Shown: one piece after another, positions 54,007 to 63,103 of the stretch
Layout of the letters: the number at the start of each line of letters is the position of its first letter
Position numbering within the stretch: the first letter of the stretch is position 1
NCBI GenBank assembly: GCA_020073445.1
Contig: JAIQFE010000003.1
Location: 124,001 to 188,000 of the forward strand
Length of the DNA: 64,000 bases
Reading direction: 5' to 3'
Source: Terriglobia bacterium
GTDB lineage: Bacteria > Acidobacteriota > Terriglobia > Bryobacterales > Bryobacteraceae
Made by a program: the position numbers and the translations under genes
The notes under the pieces: generated by a model
Told to the model about the DNA's origin: nothing
Seen by the model: the letters and a program-made list of their open reading frames with translations, nothing else
Database searches by the model: none

Positions 54007-54355
54007 CAAGCCGCCCGATCTTCTGCCCTTAACGCCTCCCGTGTTCCATATCTTGTTGGCCCTGGCCGACGAGGAGCGCCACGGTTACGGCATCATGCAG
54101 GACGTCGCGCGGCAGACCAACGACGCACTTCAGCTCGGTCCTGGTACTCTGTACGGCTGCCTCAAGCGGATGCTGGCCGCGGGGCTGGTCGAGGAATCGG
54201 ACGAACGGCCAGATCCGGAACTAGACGACGAGCGTCGTCGTTATTACCGTATGACAGCCTTGGGAAGAAAGACCGTGCGCGCCGAAGCTAGCCGTCTCGC
54301 CGGAGCGGTTTCCGCCGCGAATGCCCGGCTGGGTTTAGCAGGAGGCAAACAATGA
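54002..54355 (+). CDS. PadR family transcriptional regulator
   Basis: The 117-residue PadR regulator has FHILLALADEERHGYGIMQDV, QLGPGTLYGCLKRMLAAGLV, and RRRYYRMTALGRKTVRAEASRL. Its start codon lies within a palindrome that also spans its promoter, pointing to autorepression. It overlaps the following signal peptidase gene by ATGA, so the two are almost certainly expressed together. Confidence 0.95.
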   Translation: MPKPPDLLPLTPPVFHILLALADEERHGYGIMQDVARQTNDALQLGPGTLYGCLKRMLAAGLVEESDERPDPELDDERRRYYRMTALGRKTVRAEASRLAGAVSAANARLGLAGGKQ

Positions 54356-55275
54356 TCGGCCTATTGTGCAGAATCTACTCGGTGATGCTCTACGCGTATC
54401 CTCGCGAATTCCGCCTGCGATACGGCGTCGAGATGCAGCAGTTTTTCCATGACCGGTGCCGCGAGCTGGTCCGCGCCGATGCCGGATCAGGAGTCTGGTT
54501 CCGCTTCGGCTTGCGCAATGTAGCCGATTGGATTCTCAGTACGGTGCGCGAGAGACAAGCCCTCAAGCTCGTCCAGGAATGGGCCGTGACGCTGCTGATC
54601 TTTCTGTTCGTGACCACCACTCTGGTGCAGGCCTACGTGGTGCCGACGGGTTCCATGGAAGGCAACATTCTGGTCGGCGATCACATGCTGGTCGATAAGG
54701 TGGGATTTGAGAACGGCGGCAACAACTGGTCGAGCTACGTGCTTCCCCACCGCGAGGTGAAGCGCGGCGACATCGTCGCGTTCCGCTATCCCGAAGACGT
54801 CCGGCAAACTTACGTGAAACGCGTGATCGGTCTGCCCGGCGATCGCATCCGTTTGCAGAACAAACAGGTGATTCGCAACGGGCAGAAACTCGATGAGCCG
54901 TACGCGCAGTTCAGCAGCTCACGTATCGACGATTATCGCGATAACTTCCCGACCACGCCAGAATTCTACACGACTGGCCGAGGCCGCGAGATGTTCGTCC
55001 GCAACGTGCAGGCCGGCGCAGTGATCGTTCCGCAGGACACGCTATTCGTCCTGGGCGATAACCGCGACAATTCTCTCGATAGCCGCTACTGGGGATTCGT
55101 GCCGAGCAACTACCTGGTCGGCAAGCCGCTGGTGATCTATTGGCCCTTCGACGCTCCCACCAGCGACTACGTCGAGTGGAACCTGCGGCACGTCGAGGAT
55201 GTGGCGCTGCACTTTTTCACCAAGACACGCTGGGACCGGATGCTGAAGATGCCGGCCTCGCAAGCCGCGCAGTAA
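54352..55275 (+). CDS. Signal peptidase I with N-terminal permease-prefix-like domain
   Basis: The 307-residue protein joins an N-terminal 70-residue helical segment (CRIYSVMLYAYPREFRLRYG, then MQQFFHDRCREL) to a complete type I signal peptidase. The segment resembles the prefix that precedes PadR-linked ADOP permeases. The peptidase part has a membrane helix at residues 77-96, the Ser nucleophile in PTGSMEGN (S101) and the Lys general base in YVKRVIGLPGD (K156). It also has GDNRDNSLDSRYWG. It would remove signal peptides of exported proteins. Its gene is coupled to a padR, which is unusual. A duplicate of a housekeeping lepB elsewhere is likely. Confidence 0.9.
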   Translation: MIGLLCRIYSVMLYAYPREFRLRYGVEMQQFFHDRCRELVRADAGSGVWFRFGLRNVADWILSTVRERQALKLVQEWAVTLLIFLFVTTTLVQAYVVPTGSMEGNILVGDHMLVDKVGFENGGNNWSSYVLPHREVKRGDIVAFRYPEDVRQTYVKRVIGLPGDRIRLQNKQVIRNGQKLDEPYAQFSSSRIDDYRDNFPTTPEFYTTGRGREMFVRNVQAGAVIVPQDTLFVLGDNRDNSLDSRYWGFVPSNYLVGKPLVIYWPFDAPTSDYVEWNLRHVEDVALHFFTKTRWDRMLKMPASQAAQ

Positions 55276-55280
55276 AGCAT

Positions 55281-57080
55281 CTACTTGCGAGCGGGCACAG
55301 GCAGCGTATCGGGCTCCTTGCCAGGAGTCTCTGCACGATTTCGCCGGGCTACTTCATCCTTGGGATCGATTGCCAGCGCCTGGTCGAACAATTCCTGCGC
55401 TTGGGCGCGTTTGCCTTGGCGCAGATACAACTGTCCTAATTCATCCCGGATCTGCGCGTCGCGAGGAAATTGCTGGATGAGTTGGTCGAAGCTTTCAATC
55501 GCTTCATCGTATTTTCCTGCGCGAGCCAGCGCGCGAGCGAGATTGTAGCGCGCGGTTCCGTAATCCGCTCGCAAACGGACAGCGGCACGGAACTGCTCCA
55601 TCGCCTCAGTGTTCCGGCCCACCGCCACCAAGGCCGATCCCAGAAGATTGCGGGCCTCCGGATCGTCAGGCTGGATCTGAACCGCTGTCTGGATCATCGG
55701 CAGCGCCTCCGATGGATCGAGCCGGGCCAGCCGCAGCGCGCCGATGGCGAAGTGAGCCGCGAAGTCGTCCGGATATTTTTCGAGGCGGTGGCGCATCAGG
55801 GCTTCCTGAAGTTCCATGCGGCGGTCGCCGCGTGCGGTCATCGCGTCGGGCTTGGGTAAGACCTGAAGCCAGAGGTGCCCCATCTCGTCGGTGGCCTGAT
55901 TGCCTGAGACTACGCGGCGCGGAGGCTGATTCGGGTTCCGAGGATTCGCCGCCGAATTGTCATAGTGATAGCGCATCGAAATCACGGAACCCTTGGGCAG
56001 GAAGATCGATTGCCGATAGTGGTACGCTCCCTGCCAGTTCGGGTCCCAGTCGGGAATCCGGATCAACCATTTGCGCTCGCCATTGGGCAGCGTTGCGTAG
56101 CCTTCGAGCAAATGCCCGAGATAGTGCGCGTGCGGATAAACGGCGAGAACATCCACGTCCATCGGAAGAGTGAAATCGTCGGACACCAGAAAATCGTGCT
56201 CGCCCGGCGGGATGTCGAGCGCGCCATCATGCTCAAGCTTGACCAGCATCGGATATTTTTCCTGCGGCTCGTCCGTAAAGTAAAGACCAATGGAGGGACG
56301 CACCTGCTCTGGCTTGCCCGTAGGCCGCAAGTGGGCGTTGAGCACCAGGTCATTGCCCGGATCCAGCCGCCATGCGAATCCCTCCGGCTCGACGTACGGA
56401 GCGGCGCCCGGCTTCCAAAACAGGAAATGCCCGTCATCGGGCTCGGATAGGGGACGATCGATCACAACGTCCATTCCGGGAAAACCCTGGCCCGCCGCGG
56501 TCTCCTGGCGGCGCGCCGAGTGTGCGCGGTCCACGTACAGGTTCGCGTGATGCACGATGCGTTTGTCGCCCGGACGGATTTCGACAGCGCGAACATAGCG
56601 CATTTTCTCCACGGTGACTGGAATTATGAAGTTCCAGTACACGTCGGGGCCGGAGGCCGGCAAGGTGGACGCAGTCTTAGCTTCCACAATCAGGTCCGGA
56701 GGCCCAAGCTGCCAGCCCTCGGTGAACTTCGGCGGCGCCGGAGTCTCGGACGGGTTCCCTTCGGGCGCGCCCTGGCGAACCCAGTCGGCGATCAAACGGA
56801 TCTGAGCGTCGCTGAGCCGGCGCTCATCGGAAAAATCGCCGAAGCCCGATTCGGGAGCCCAAGGCGGCATGAAGCGGCGGGTCGTGACATCCGCGATCTC
56901 GGGGGCGTGCTTCTTCACGTCCTGATAAGTGAGGAGCGGAAACGGTCCAGCCTCGCCCGGACGATGACACGGCGCGCAGTTCTGATAGATAATCGGCGCG
57001 ATATCGTGCGCGAACGTCAGCGGAGCTTGGGCGGACGCCGTGGCGGCCAGGAACGCGCCCAGTGCCGCCAGCCGTTTCAT
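55281..57080 (-). CDS. c-type heme, copper monooxygenase-like and TPR protein
   Basis: The 599-residue secreted protein joins an N-terminal c-type heme domain (IYQNCAPCHRPGEAG, CxxCH), a copper type II ascorbate-dependent monooxygenase-like region, and C-terminal TPRs. Candidate copper ligands are the His pair in IVHHANLYVD, His in NAHLRPTGK, H-x-H in YPHAHYLG and Met in ISMRYHYDN. Residues 420-590 form about five TPR units (ALVAVGRNTEAMEQFRAAVR, ARAGKYDEAIESFDQLIQ). The signal peptide is LAALGAFLAATASA. It probably performs a periplasmic redox reaction. This arrangement is found in other Acidobacteriota. Confidence 0.85.
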   Translation of the reverse strand: MKRLAALGAFLAATASAQAPLTFAHDIAPIIYQNCAPCHRPGEAGPFPLLTYQDVKKHAPEIADVTTRRFMPPWAPESGFGDFSDERRLSDAQIRLIADWVRQGAPEGNPSETPAPPKFTEGWQLGPPDLIVEAKTASTLPASGPDVYWNFIIPVTVEKMRYVRAVEIRPGDKRIVHHANLYVDRAHSARRQETAAGQGFPGMDVVIDRPLSEPDDGHFLFWKPGAAPYVEPEGFAWRLDPGNDLVLNAHLRPTGKPEQVRPSIGLYFTDEPQEKYPMLVKLEHDGALDIPPGEHDFLVSDDFTLPMDVDVLAVYPHAHYLGHLLEGYATLPNGERKWLIRIPDWDPNWQGAYHYRQSIFLPKGSVISMRYHYDNSAANPRNPNQPPRRVVSGNQATDEMGHLWLQVLPKPDAMTARGDRRMELQEALMRHRLEKYPDDFAAHFAIGALRLARLDPSEALPMIQTAVQIQPDDPEARNLLGSALVAVGRNTEAMEQFRAAVRLRADYGTARYNLARALARAGKYDEAIESFDQLIQQFPRDAQIRDELGQLYLRQGKRAQAQELFDQALAIDPKDEVARRNRAETPGKEPDTLPVPARK

Positions 57081-57090
57081 ATTTCCTAGG

Positions 57091-58950
57091 CTACACCTTC
57101 GTTTTCAGCCACTCTTGGATAACCGTGAAGACTTCGTGATTGTTCTTTTCCATCAGCATCAGGTTGCCGTTGCCGAAAATGCCGTAATCGCGCAGCCGCA
57201 GCATCTCTGCGGAGCAGCCGGCCTGCTTCAGGAAAGCGACGTTCGATATGGGCGATCCGCCGCCGCCGAATTCACTGGTGACCCAGGTGATCGGGATGCC
57301 TTTGAGGTTTTTCCACTTATGCGCGGGCTCGGCCTGCAGCTTGAAAGGCGAAACTACGGGACGCGGCGAATCGGGCGGCGCGGTCTGATCGACCAGTTTG
57401 AATTGCGAGAGATCGGTGACGGGAGGATCGTAGGTCATCGGGCTCGCGGTCAATCCCCAGAGAAGCTGCGCGGCAAACGGATTGCCGTTGATCTCCATGG
57501 CGACGATGGCTTTGACCAGATTTGGCCGGCGGTCGGCGACGCCCCATGCGAAGAAGCCGCCGAACGCATGGACGAATAAGATGCACGGCCCAATCTTGTC
57601 GAGCAACTCCGCGCCGCCGGGCCACACCAGGTCGCTATGGAACGCTTCGTCGCTGACGTTGCCCTGTTCGCAGGCCATGAACTGATCGATCAGGGGATCG
57701 TTCATGCCACCGGGTCCGGGCCACTGGGCGGTGTTGAACACGGCGGTGCTGCCGATGAGCCCTTCGAACGCTGGAACGTTGGGCAGGTGGCTGGGACCCA
57801 GGGCGTCGGGATGATACGGCGACCGGCCATAACTCGGACGATCCAGCCAGTACACGCTGTAACCGGCCTGGACGAAATAGTGGACCCAGCCGGGACGGCC
57901 GCCGATGCCCATCATGTGCGTGCCTTGCCCGCCGCCGCCGTGAACCATCACCACCGGGAGTGGATGGGTCTTCTTTTCCGGGATCATGTACTGCACGAAC
58001 ATCTGTCCCTGAGCAATCGTGCCGTAAGGCATTTGCTTGCGCTGGACGCCGATCCAGAAGCCGCCTTGATCAGCGAGTTTCAGCGCGGTCGATTCGCGGT
58101 TGGGATGAGGATCGGACTGGCTGACAGTCATCGGAATTCCGATTGTGCGCTCAAGCCAGGCGAGCACCGGAGCAAACGCTTCCCGAGTGTTCCTGGTCGG
58201 ACCCAGGGCAAAGGTTTCGGTCGGAATCCCCGCTAGTTTTGGCGGGCCCTGAAGGGCTGTGGGCGGATCCACCCTGACCATCGCTTTCACCAGAGCCGGC
58301 CGCTCTTCCGCCGTCACCGCCGCGAACATCGAACCGTCGCCGTCGGTGACCAGGATCGAGGGGCCGATGTCGTCGAGCAGCATCGCGCCGCGCGTGCGCC
58401 AGACGGCTTGGGTCTGGGCGTTGTTGGCCGGCATCGGTTGGCCCATCGATGCGACGGCTTGGGCGACGCGCGGGTCGGATATCGGCAGGTTGAGCGCCTT
58501 GCCGACTGCCTCGAACGTGGGAGCCTGCGGCGCGAACGCGCCGTGCACGAACGGCTGATACGGATTGCGGCCCTGTCCCGGGCGATCAAGCACGTACACC
58601 TTGTAGCCCTGTTCCAGGAACAGCGTCGCCCAGCCGCGGTGGCCGTCGGGTGTCGTGAACCAGTCCGAGCCTTGCCCGAATCCGCCATGAATCAGCACGA
58701 CCGGGTAGGGGTGACGAACCTGGGCGGGGATCCAGTGCTCGACGTACATCTGCATCCCGTTGCACACGGTGCCGCGGGCGAGCAGCGCGTGCTCGACGCC
58801 GTACCAGTGGTAGGACCACTCGGCGATATCGAGCGGGGGACCAGGGTTTCCAGGAGTCTGCGCTTGGAGTTGAGAGGCGGCTTGAGACGCGGCCAGCGCC
58901 GCAGTCATCAGGGCGCCGAGTTCACGTCGGGTGAGCTTTTCCTGGACCAT
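57091..58950 (-). CDS. Tandem-duplicated alpha/beta hydrolase-fold protein, Tat signal
   Basis: The 619-residue protein has a Tat-like signal (LTRRELGALMTAALAAS) and two alpha/beta hydrolase halves. The first, residues 40-285, has HPYPVVLIHGGFGQGSDWF and YVLDRPGQGRNPYQP. The second, residues 300-619, has HPLPVVMVHGGGGQGTH and YWLDRPSYGRSPYHP. At each expected nucleophile elbow, the Ser is replaced: ILVTDGDGSMF and ILFVHAFGGFF. Either the nucleophile lies elsewhere or the protein is non-catalytic. GTG 58962 is an alternative start 4 codons upstream. Confidence 0.82.
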   Translation of the reverse strand: MVQEKLTRRELGALMTAALAASQAASQLQAQTPGNPGPPLDIAEWSYHWYGVEHALLARGTVCNGMQMYVEHWIPAQVRHPYPVVLIHGGFGQGSDWFTTPDGHRGWATLFLEQGYKVYVLDRPGQGRNPYQPFVHGAFAPQAPTFEAVGKALNLPISDPRVAQAVASMGQPMPANNAQTQAVWRTRGAMLLDDIGPSILVTDGDGSMFAAVTAEERPALVKAMVRVDPPTALQGPPKLAGIPTETFALGPTRNTREAFAPVLAWLERTIGIPMTVSQSDPHPNRESTALKLADQGGFWIGVQRKQMPYGTIAQGQMFVQYMIPEKKTHPLPVVMVHGGGGQGTHMMGIGGRPGWVHYFVQAGYSVYWLDRPSYGRSPYHPDALGPSHLPNVPAFEGLIGSTAVFNTAQWPGPGGMNDPLIDQFMACEQGNVSDEAFHSDLVWPGGAELLDKIGPCILFVHAFGGFFAWGVADRRPNLVKAIVAMEINGNPFAAQLLWGLTASPMTYDPPVTDLSQFKLVDQTAPPDSPRPVVSPFKLQAEPAHKWKNLKGIPITWVTSEFGGGGSPISNVAFLKQAGCSAEMLRLRDYGIFGNGNLMLMEKNNHEVFTVIQEWLKTKV

Positions 58951-59062
58951 TTTCTCCTGCACGATGCAATCTTACCTGACCAGTCAGGCAGGTGCGACCT
59001 GCCCGATCATCCGGTGTATCAAGAGGCCGCGAAGGCGCATGCTGAGTACAGGAGTAACAACC

Positions 59063-59971
59063 TTGGCAAATTCATTAGTTGCGCTTTCCGAGCAGATCGC
59101 CTCCACAGTCGAGCAGGCCGCGCAGTCGATTGTGTCGGTTCACGCGCGCCACCGATTCGACTCGAGCGGAGTTCACTGGAGTCCCGAAATCGTCGTCACG
59201 GCGGATCACGCGCTTCGCCGGGATGAGGGAATCCGCGTGACCTTGCCGGACGGTTCCAAGGCCGACGCGGAGTTGGTGGGTCGCGATCCGGGAACGGATC
59301 TGGCTGTGCTGCGCGTGAAAGGGCTCGGCATTCCCATGCTCGCCAAAGATGAAAGCCCAGCGACGGTTCCGGGAAGTGTTGTGCTGGCGGTGGGCCGGTC
59401 GAAAGACAGCGCCGTCGCGGCGTTCGGCGTGATCAGCAACCTCTCGGGTCCATCGCAGACATGGCGGGGAGGGAAGCTCGACCAAGTGGTGCGGCTGGAT
59501 CTATCGCTGCACCCGGCGGGAGCGGGCGGGGCAGTGGTGGGCGCCACGGGCAAGCTGATGGGCATCGCAACTCCTGCGTTGTCGCGAGTTTCGGTGTTCG
59601 CGATTCCCTTGCCCACGGTGGCTCGCGTGACCGAAAGCCTGGTCGCGCACGGCCGGGTTCCGCGAGGATACCTGGGGGTGGGCTTACAACCGATCGCGAT
59701 CCCCGAGCATCTAAAGGGCAAGCTGAATCTGGCCAGCTCCGCGGGGCTCATTGCCATGAGTGTCCAGCATGATGGGCCGGCGGGAAAGGCGGGCATGTCG
59801 ATCGGCGACGTGCTGCTCGAATTAGGCGGGCGCGCTACGCAGCGGACAGAAAACGTCCAGGAAGTTCTGAGCGGAGAGCCGGTGGGGAAAAAAATCGTGG
59901 CCAAACTCCTGCGGGCAGGGAGTGTCATTGAGCTGGCGATCACCATTGCCGAACGGCCGCGGAAGGGCTAG
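59063..59971 (+). CDS. HtrA/DegP-like protein with Ser to Ala at the active site, PDZ domain
   Basis: The 302-residue trypsin-fold protein has a PDZ domain. The catalytic His lies in VVTADHALR and Asp in DLAVLRV. The serine position reads HPAGAGGAVVGATG, where family members have G-x-S-G-G-P, so the nucleophile is Ala. The PDZ domain occupies about residues 205-295 (RGYLGVGLQPIAI...GPAGKAGMSIGDVLLELGG). TTG 59063 is preceded by AGGAG 8 nt upstream. An in-frame ATG at 59039 is an alternative. It has no obvious signal peptide. The next gene follows 12 bp later. Confidence 0.88.
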   Translation: MANSLVALSEQIASTVEQAAQSIVSVHARHRFDSSGVHWSPEIVVTADHALRRDEGIRVTLPDGSKADAELVGRDPGTDLAVLRVKGLGIPMLAKDESPATVPGSVVLAVGRSKDSAVAAFGVISNLSGPSQTWRGGKLDQVVRLDLSLHPAGAGGAVVGATGKLMGIATPALSRVSVFAIPLPTVARVTESLVAHGRVPRGYLGVGLQPIAIPEHLKGKLNLASSAGLIAMSVQHDGPAGKAGMSIGDVLLELGGRATQRTENVQEVLSGEPVGKKIVAKLLRAGSVIELAITIAERPRKG

Positions 59972-59983
59972 CGGAAGAGTCAG

Positions 59984-60450
59984 GTGATCCGAGTCTATAT
60001 CGACGCCGGATCTGCGATCACTCGCATCGGATTGGAGTCGATGCTGACGTCCGATCCCGGGATCGAAATCGTCCACGACGCTTCCGAGGCGGACGTCGTG
60101 GTGGGCGCACGACGGATGTCTTCACGGGACGTCACTGCCGAACAAATCATCGCCGCCGTTCACGCAGCCGCGGCGGGTCTTCACGTGATGCCCGTCGAAG
60201 CAGGCGTGGCTTCTATCCTTCGCTCTTATACGCACGAACCAGTGGAAGAGATCGTCGAGCCGCTGACTCCGCGCGAGATGGACGTGCTGGAGATGCTCGC
60301 GGAAGGCTTGAGCAACAAGATGATCGCGCATCGGCTGTCGATCTCCGACCATACAGCCAAGTTCCACGTGAACTCTATCCTGGCCAAGCTGAACGCGGGC
60401 ACGCGCACGGAGGCCGTGACCCGCGGTATCCGTCTCGGGTTGATTAAGAT

Positions 60451-60454
<4 letters not shown>
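59984..60454 (+). CDS. LuxR-type regulator with truncated receiver domain
   Basis: The 156-residue NarL/LuxR-like regulator has a C-terminal HTH (LTPREMDVLEMLAEGLSNKMIAHRLSISDHTAKFHVNSIL). Its receiver keeps the start (IRVYIDAGSAITRIGLESML) and the end (EQIIAAVHAAAAGLHVM), but the middle, where the phosphoacceptor Asp lies, is missing. It is therefore unlikely to be controlled by phosphorylation. GTG 59984 is the start, 12 bp after the HtrA-like gene, so the two are likely one operon. It overlaps the convergent hydrolase by 4 bp. Confidence 0.92.
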
Positions 60455-61356
<902 letters not shown>

Positions 61357-61414
61357 TGAGAGGGTGCTCCTTTCTCGGCAAAGGATATCACATCAAAATA
61401 CGAATCGGCGCCTC

Positions 61415-61445
61415 TTGACAAATAGTTTAGTTATAACTAAACTAT
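61415..61445 (+). promoter_or_regulatory. ArsR promoter with 24-bp palindromic operator
   Basis: TTGACA (61415-61420), a 17-nt spacer and TAAACT (61438-61443) form a promoter. A perfect palindrome with 12-bp arms (ATAGTTTAGTTA and its reverse complement, 61422-61445) fills the spacer and the -10. The ATG is at 61451, so the transcript would be leaderless or nearly so. Autorepression by the ArsR protein is likely. Confidence 0.82.
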
Positions 61446-61450
61446 CTTCC

Positions 61451-61801
61451 ATGGCGCTGGAGCCCGCGATTTTGAACGCAATCGCATCGCCGCGGAGGCA
61501 GGAGATCCTGCGGCTGATCTGGCGCGAGGAGCAAACCGCCGGATTCATCCACCGGGCCATGCCCGACGTCACGTTCGGGGCCGTGTCCTTGCAGTTGAAG
61601 GGTCTGCTCGATGCCGGACTAGTGGAGGCGCGGGCCGAGAACCGCAATCGCTTCTATCGTGCGAAGAGGGAGGCGCTGGGTCCGATGGCCGAAATGCTGG
61701 AGAGCATGTGGGATGACGCGCTTTGGAAGCTGAAGCTCGCTGCCGAGTTGGAACAGAGCCGCCGCGGCCCAAAACAGCAACGCAAGAAGAAGAGAAAGTG
61801 A
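61451..61801 (+). CDS. ArsR family transcriptional regulator
   Basis: The 116-residue winged-helix repressor has ILNAIASPRRQEILRLIWREE at the N-terminus, then VSLQLKGLLDAGLVEARAENRNRFYRAKREAL (recognition helix and wing), and a basic tail (RRGPKQQRKKKRK). No metal-binding Cys pair is present. It resembles the metal-free ArsR regulators that precede SRPBCC (AHSA1) genes. ATG 61451 is chosen because an upstream in-frame extension runs through the operator. Confidence 0.92.
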   Translation: MALEPAILNAIASPRRQEILRLIWREEQTAGFIHRAMPDVTFGAVSLQLKGLLDAGLVEARAENRNRFYRAKREALGPMAEMLESMWDDALWKLKLAAELEQSRRGPKQQRKKKRK

Positions 61802-61807
61802 GGATCT

Positions 61808-62581
61808 ATGAAATCACTGTCGTACTCCGTTGATCGCAGTATTCTGATCGAGGCCGATCGCGAGACGGTCTTCGGCTTTTTCACGGACAGTGCTCGTTGG
61901 GCCACTTGGTGGGGTGCGGGTTCTACCGTCGACCCACGTCCTGGCGGGGCGCTGCGGATTCAACACTCCAACGGATTCGTATCGGAGGGGGAGGTACTCG
62001 AAATCGCCGCACCGGAGCGTTTCGTGTTCACCTTCAGCCTGCAGAGTGAACGACCGATTCCAGCGGAGGAGTCCCGCGTGACGATCCGCCTGCAACAGCA
62101 GGAGGCTGGCACGCTAGTGCGGGTGACGCACGAAGTGGCCGATGCCGTGGTCGCGGAGCAGCTAGTGCAGGGGTGGCGGTTTCACTTCTCTCTATTCGCC
62201 AACGCGGTTGCCAACTATGTGAATGCCGGTGCTCCCGACGTTGTCGATGCGTGGTTCGGACTGTGGACGGAGCCGGACGCCGCGGCGAGGGAGGCGACCC
62301 TGAACAGGATCGCGGCGCGCAAGGTGAGGTTTCGCGACCGCTACAGCCGGCTGGACGGGATCGACGATCTGGTAGCTCACACCGGCGCAGCGCAGCGATT
62401 CATGCCCGGAATAGGTCTCGAGCGCAAGGGCAGTATCCGGCACTGTCAGGGCACTGTATTGGCCGATTGGGTAGCGCGCTCCAGCGACGGTCAAGAGAAG
62501 ATGAGCGGGACAAGCGTCTTCGCGTTCGGTCCCGGTCTGAAGATTGACTCTGTGACCAGCCTCTTGAACGCTACTTCTTGA
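61808..62581 (+). CDS. SRPBCC (AHSA1-like) domain fused to a SnoaL-like domain
   Basis: The 257-residue protein has an N-terminal SRPBCC/AHSA1 ligand-binding domain (residues 1-140: SVDRSILIEADRETVFGFFTDSARWATWWG...PGGALRI) and a C-terminal SnoaL/NTF2-like domain (residues 150-257). It is 6 bp after the ArsR gene, in the usual ArsR-SRPBCC pairing. The fusion with a second ligand-binding fold is less usual. The ligand is unknown. Confidence 0.85.
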   Translation: MKSLSYSVDRSILIEADRETVFGFFTDSARWATWWGAGSTVDPRPGGALRIQHSNGFVSEGEVLEIAAPERFVFTFSLQSERPIPAEESRVTIRLQQQEAGTLVRVTHEVADAVVAEQLVQGWRFHFSLFANAVANYVNAGAPDVVDAWFGLWTEPDAAAREATLNRIAARKVRFRDRYSRLDGIDDLVAHTGAAQRFMPGIGLERKGSIRHCQGTVLADWVARSSDGQEKMSGTSVFAFGPGLKIDSVTSLLNATS

Positions 62582-63077
62582 AATTCGTCAGATCCTTCAC
62601 CTGCTCCATCCAGTTGTAGACGATGGGGCAATACGTCGCGCGATCCACATAAGCCCACATCTTGTGCTGGATCGAACCCATGCCGCGCAGCAAATGCGGG
62701 AATCCTTCGCAGGTCTTGGGGCGGAATTCGTAGATGGTGCAGTCGTTGCCGTCGAGGAAAACGCATCCCTTCTCCTCGGTCCGCTTCAGGATCAACTCGC
62801 CATCCGTTCCGGTTTGCGTGTACTGTTCCAGGAACTGCTTGCGGGAAATGCCCAGGTTCTTCGACATGCTGATCACGTCTTTTTCAAAGATCTCGGCTTC
62901 GGTCACGCGGCAGCATTCGGCGCATTCGCGGCAGTCGATGGCCGCGTGGACCTCTTTTGCGGCGGCCCGGAACTGGCGCTCCACGAAGTTGTGGGATTTG
63001 ATCCAGCGGCGGAACTTCTCATTTTCGCCGCGCTTCTTTTCGCCCAGGCGGCTGATCTGGATCAAGTCAGTTATCAC
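62571..63077 (-). CDS. YkgJ family cysteine cluster protein
   Basis: The 168-residue YkgJ-type protein has a cysteine cluster: IDCRECAECCRV, then KGCVFLDGNDCTIYEFRPKTCEGFPH, and finally YCPIVYNWM. It probably binds iron-sulfur or zinc. Its function is unknown. The 3' end overlaps the SRPBCC gene by 11 bp. It diverges from the next gene over 26 bp. Confidence 0.92.
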   Translation of the reverse strand: MITDLIQISRLGEKKRGENEKFRRWIKSHNFVERQFRAAAKEVHAAIDCRECAECCRVTEAEIFEKDVISMSKNLGISRKQFLEQYTQTGTDGELILKRTEEKGCVFLDGNDCTIYEFRPKTCEGFPHLLRGMGSIQHKMWAYVDRATYCPIVYNWMEQVKDLTNFKK

Positions 63078-63103
63078 TACCTACAGGATACAATCGAGGT
63101 GAA

